Shown: piece by piece, positions 61,332-64,000 of the stretch | Layout of the letters: each line of letters begins with the position of its first letter | Position numbering within the stretch: the stretch's first letter is position 1 | NCBI GenBank assembly: GCA_017307755.1 | Contig: JAFKGQ010000012.1 | Coordinates: forward strand, 310,001-374,000 | Reading direction: 5' to 3' | Length of the DNA: 64,000 nucleotides | From: Chitinophagaceae bacterium | GTDB taxonomy: Bacteria; Bacteroidota; Bacteroidia; Chitinophagales; Chitinophagaceae | Program-made: the position numbers and the translations under genes | The notes under the pieces: model-generated | The model's input: only the letters and a program-made list of their open reading frames with translations | Told to the model about the DNA's origin: nothing | The model's database searches: none

Positions 61332-61354
61332 TGTTATGCAGCGGAGAAAAGCTC

Positions 61355-61392
61355 AGGCGCCTCTTATAAAGAGGTCGCCTTTCTTTGTTTTT
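61355..61392 (+). terminator. rho-independent terminator after the collagen-like gene
   Basis: AGGCGCCTCTT (61355-61365) pairs with AAGAGG-T-CGCCT (61369-61380) with one bulged T and an ATA loop, followed by TTCTTTGTTTTT. Confidence 0.78.
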
Positions 61393-61430
61393 ATAAGCGA
61401 TCAATCATTCATCAAAACTGCTGTCAGCAT

Positions 61431-64000
61431 ATGAGAACTGTCAGAGCAACCGTACTACTTTTATTTGCGTTCTGTCTACATGTGGCGGGCCAGACTCCTG
61501 GTCAGACTGTAAAAGTACATGTTGCCGATGAGGCGGGGCAGCCGCTTGCCGGGATCACCGTCCAGGTGAAGGGAACGCCGAGAAAATATGTCACCAATGT
61601 CACCGGGGATCTGACGATCAACAATGTCCCGGCGGGAGCACTTCTTGTCTTTACGGGTGTCAATGTCGAGGACATCGAGCTGGCCGTGGACGGCAGGACG
61701 GAGCTGACTGCCCGTTTGAAGAGAAAGGTGGCTGCTTTGGAGGATGTAGTAGTAACGGGTTTTCAACGGATCGACCGTAAGAAGTTTACGGGGTCGGCGG
61801 TGACGGTGAAAGCAGACAGCATCAGACTGGATGGTGTCAATGACATTAGCCGGATGCTGGAAGGCCGTGCGGCCGGCGTCTCCATACAGAACGTGTCCGG
61901 TACCTTTGGCGCGGCGCCAAAGGTCCGTATCCGTGGCGCCACCTCCATCAACGGGGAGAACAAACCTCTTTGGGTCATCGACGGGGTGGTGCTGGAAGAC
62001 ATTGTCAACGTGTCGAATGAACAGCTGACCAGCGGAGATGCCAGCACCTTGCTGGGTTCTTCCGTGGCCGGGCTGAACATCAATGATATAGAGACTTTTG
62101 ACATCCTGAAGGACGCTTCCGCCGCCGCGCTATACGGCGCCCGTGCTATGAATGGAGTTATCGTGATCACCACCAAAAAAGGGAAGGCGGGTGCGCCGGC
62201 CATTAACTACTCGGGGAATTTCGGTCTTCAGCTACGACCCTCCTATACCACTTTTGACATCATGAATTCAGCTGATCAGATGTCGGTGAATGCCGAGCTG
62301 GAAAGGAAAGGGCTCCTTATCTACCCCCAGCTGGTGAATGCTTCCAGTACGGGGATATATGGCGAGCTGGCCAAACTGTTGCAGACCCCCGATGTCAGCG
62401 GGAATTTTGCGGTAGCCAATACACCCCAGGCCAGACAGGCATGGCTGATGAAATATGCCAATGTCAATACGGACTGGTTCAAACTGCTGTTCAGGAATTC
62501 CGTCAACCAGCAGCACACCCTGAGCATCTCTTCCGGTAGCGAAAAGGCACAGACCTATCTCTCTACCAGCTTTTTCTACGACCCGGGGTGGAGCGTCGTG
62601 GACAATGTAAAAAGCTATATCCTCACCTTGAGGCAGAATTATATCATCAACAATAAATTGTCCATTGATTTTACGATCAACGGCAACGTACGCCAGCAAA
62701 GGACTGCAGGGACGGAGAACAGGAATTCAGATCCTCTTGTCGGGGCTTATTCGAGGGATTTCGATATCAATCCATTCAGCTTTGCATTGAATACTTCCAG
62801 GACTCTGCCCGCCTATAATGACGACGGCTCCTACAACTATTCGACCAAGGACTATGCGCCTTTCAATATCCTTTATGAACTAAAGAACAATTTTACCAAA
62901 TTAAACCTGCTGGACGGCAGGCTCCAAGGCAGGCTGACCTATAAGATCACGCCTTATATTACCTATGAATTTAACGGCTCCCTCCGCTATGTCAAGACCA
63001 CCGAGGAGCATGACATATTGGATAATGCCAACGAAGCCAATGCATATCGGGCGGGGGACCCGAACCAGCCGGGGTATAATACCATCCTTAATTCTTCCAA
63101 TCCCCGTCTCTACCAGGACCCAACTCTGCCATTTAACCAGGCGGTGTCTGTATTGCCTTACGGTGGCTTCTACAAACGGTTTGACAGGACCATGCCCACT
63201 TATACCTTCCGCAACGTGATCAGCTATGCCCAAAGTTTTGACGACAGGCGGCATCAGGTGACGGCATTGATAGGGCAGGAGTACCGGAATGTGGAGAGGC
63301 AGAGCTCCAATAGTGTAGGCGTGGGTTATCAGTATAATACAGGGGGGACGCCTTTTGTCAATTATCTTTTCTTCAAGAAAATGAGCGAGAGCAACAATAC
63401 CTATTATGGCATGTTCTATGAGTATGACAGGACAGCGTCATTTTTTACCAATGCTCAATATACCTATGCCAACAAATATACCCTTATGGGTACGTTGCAT
63501 GTAGAGGGATCCAACAAGATGGGTAATTCAACCCGCACCCGCTGGCTGCCTACCTGGACGGTGGCGGGCGTATGGAATATCGATCAGGAAAAATTTATGG
63601 AGAATGTGGGGAACACGATCAGCCACCTGATGCTCAAATCCAGCTATGGGCTGAATGCCAGCGTAGGTAATGCTATCAACGGCACCACTATCTTAAAGTC
63701 CCAGATTACCAACAGACAGTACCAGGTGGATCAGCAGACCTCCATTAACATACAGGACCTGATGAACAAGGACCTCACCTGGGAGAAGAAATATGAACTC
63801 AATGTGGGTGTGGACGCCGGTTTTCTGAAGGAGCGGCTTGGCCTCACCGTCGACTGGTACCGTCGCAGAAGCTTTGACCTTATTGGGCTCGTACGTACAG
63901 CCGGCATCGGGGGACAAGTGAATCAATATGCCAACTATGCTGATATGGCATCCCACGGTCTGGATATATCCATCACCGGCAAGTTGGTTGTGGCAAAGGA
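61431..64000 (+). CDS. SusC-like TonB-dependent receptor, 3' end beyond the window
   Basis: The reading frame from the ATG at 61431 stays open for 856 codons to the right edge, with no stop. Signal peptide MRTVRATVLLLFAFCLHVAGQ; carboxypeptidase-like domain about 27-100 (VADEAGQPLAGITVQVKG); then SusC landmarks LEDVVVTGFQRIDRKKFTGS, RIRGATSINGENKPLWVIDG and DASAAALYGARAMNGVIVI; then barrel. It lacks the STN domain and has no sigma/FecR pair upstream, so it is not expected to signal by that route, unlike the receptors at 20362 and 43694. The gap 61393-61430 shows no promoter. A SusD partner is expected to the right of the window. Confidence 0.9.
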   Translation, partial: MRTVRATVLLLFAFCLHVAGQTPGQTVKVHVADEAGQPLAGITVQVKGTPRKYVTNVTGDLTINNVPAGALLVFTGVNVEDIELAVDGRTELTARLKRKVAALEDVVVTGFQRIDRKKFTGSAVTVKADSIRLDGVNDISRMLEGRAAGVSIQNVSGTFGAAPKVRIRGATSINGENKPLWVIDGVVLEDIVNVSNEQLTSGDASTLLGSSVAGLNINDIETFDILKDASAAALYGARAMNGVIVITTKKGKAGAPAINYSGNFGLQLRPSYTTFDIMNSADQMSVNAELERKGLLIYPQLVNASSTGIYGELAKLLQTPDVSGNFAVANTPQARQAWLMKYANVNTDWFKLLFRNSVNQQHTLSISSGSEKAQTYLSTSFFYDPGWSVVDNVKSYILTLRQNYIINNKLSIDFTINGNVRQQRTAGTENRNSDPLVGAYSRDFDINPFSFALNTSRTLPAYNDDGSYNYSTKDYAPFNILYELKNNFTKLNLLDGRLQGRLTYKITPYITYEFNGSLRYVKTTEEHDILDNANEANAYRAGDPNQPGYNTILNSSNPRLYQDPTLPFNQAVSVLPYGGFYKRFDRTMPTYTFRNVISYAQSFDDRRHQVTALIGQEYRNVERQSSNSVGVGYQYNTGGTPFVNYLFFKKMSESNNTYYGMFYEYDRTASFFTNAQYTYANKYTLMGTLHVEGSNKMGNSTRTRWLPTWTVAGVWNIDQEKFMENVGNTISHLMLKSSYGLNASVGNAINGTTILKSQITNRQYQVDQQTSINIQDLMNKDLTWEKKYELNVGVDAGFLKERLGLTVDWYRRRSFDLIGLVRTAGIGGQVNQYANYADMASHGLDISITGKLVVAK

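Noticed and set aside
1..64000. Mobile element, prophage, CRISPR, rRNA or tRNA genes
   Set aside because: I looked for transposase or integrase patterns, terminal repeats, repeat-spacer arrays and cloverleaf-like segments and saw none that could be supported.

Overview
The window looks like chromosomal DNA of a Bacteroidota bacterium, most likely Chitinophagaceae. The reasons are two ECF-sigma/FecR/SusC/SusD modules plus a third SusC running off the right edge, a T9SS C-terminal sorting domain, a GldA/GldF/GldG-type ABC system, DUF4242 proteins, and promoter-like TTG-n19/22-TAnnTTTG elements in place of sigma70 -35/-10 boxes. No rRNA, tRNA, CRISPR array, phage or insertion sequence was seen. 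Genes are closely packed and no gap exceeds about 260 bases.

Layout. 1-10293: exopolysaccharide cluster (BY-kinase/chain-length protein, Wzx-like flippase, five glycosyltransferases, Wzy/ligase-like membrane protein), the last glycosyltransferase converging on the others with a 61-base overlap. 10365-15312 (minus): three exported proteins, an eight-bladed PQQ-type propeller lipoprotein, a parallel beta-helix protein and a T9SS cargo protein. 15505-18356: SWIB-domain protein with a histone-H1-like tail, an ABC exporter, a periplasmic parvulin. 18513-32432: eight collinear, tightly spaced genes: ECF sigma, FecR, SusC, SusD, lipoprotein, ABC ATPase, a GldF-GldG-like fusion, and a 903-residue protein made of two complete MutS core+ATPase modules in tandem. 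This last operon is the strongest candidate for an undescribed system.

32436-38675: an unrecognised 435-residue protein, a Tat-signal SelA-like PLP enzyme, an SF1 helicase, a serine beta-lactamase-like hydrolase and a two-domain DUF4242 protein. 38802-41740: a LuxR/MalT-like ATPase regulator with DUF4242 genes on both sides; the motif AAATAGGGAA occurs upstream of both. 41791-48823: second sigma/FecR/SusC/SusD module, closed by a bidirectional terminator. 48855-51457: a metallo-beta-lactamase-fold hydrolase and a quinone-oxidoreductase-like MDR gene form an operon divergent from an HxlR regulator; the shared intergenic region carries two copies of a paired operator-like repeat with identical 32-base spacing, one covering the -33 element of the oxidoreductase promoter. 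51461-54685: tricorn-like S41 protease. 54855-60638: FtsX/MacB-type permease, AzgA-type purine permease, exported MTA/SAH nucleosidase-like enzyme and Tat-signal M24 peptidase. 60717-64000: collagen-like lipoprotein and a SusC-like receptor cut by the window edge.

How they work together: the window joins envelope polysaccharide synthesis, outer-membrane uptake with its own transmembrane signalling (STN-FecR-sigma), and small local regulator-target pairs. Functional names rest on recognising families by eye; no database search was run.
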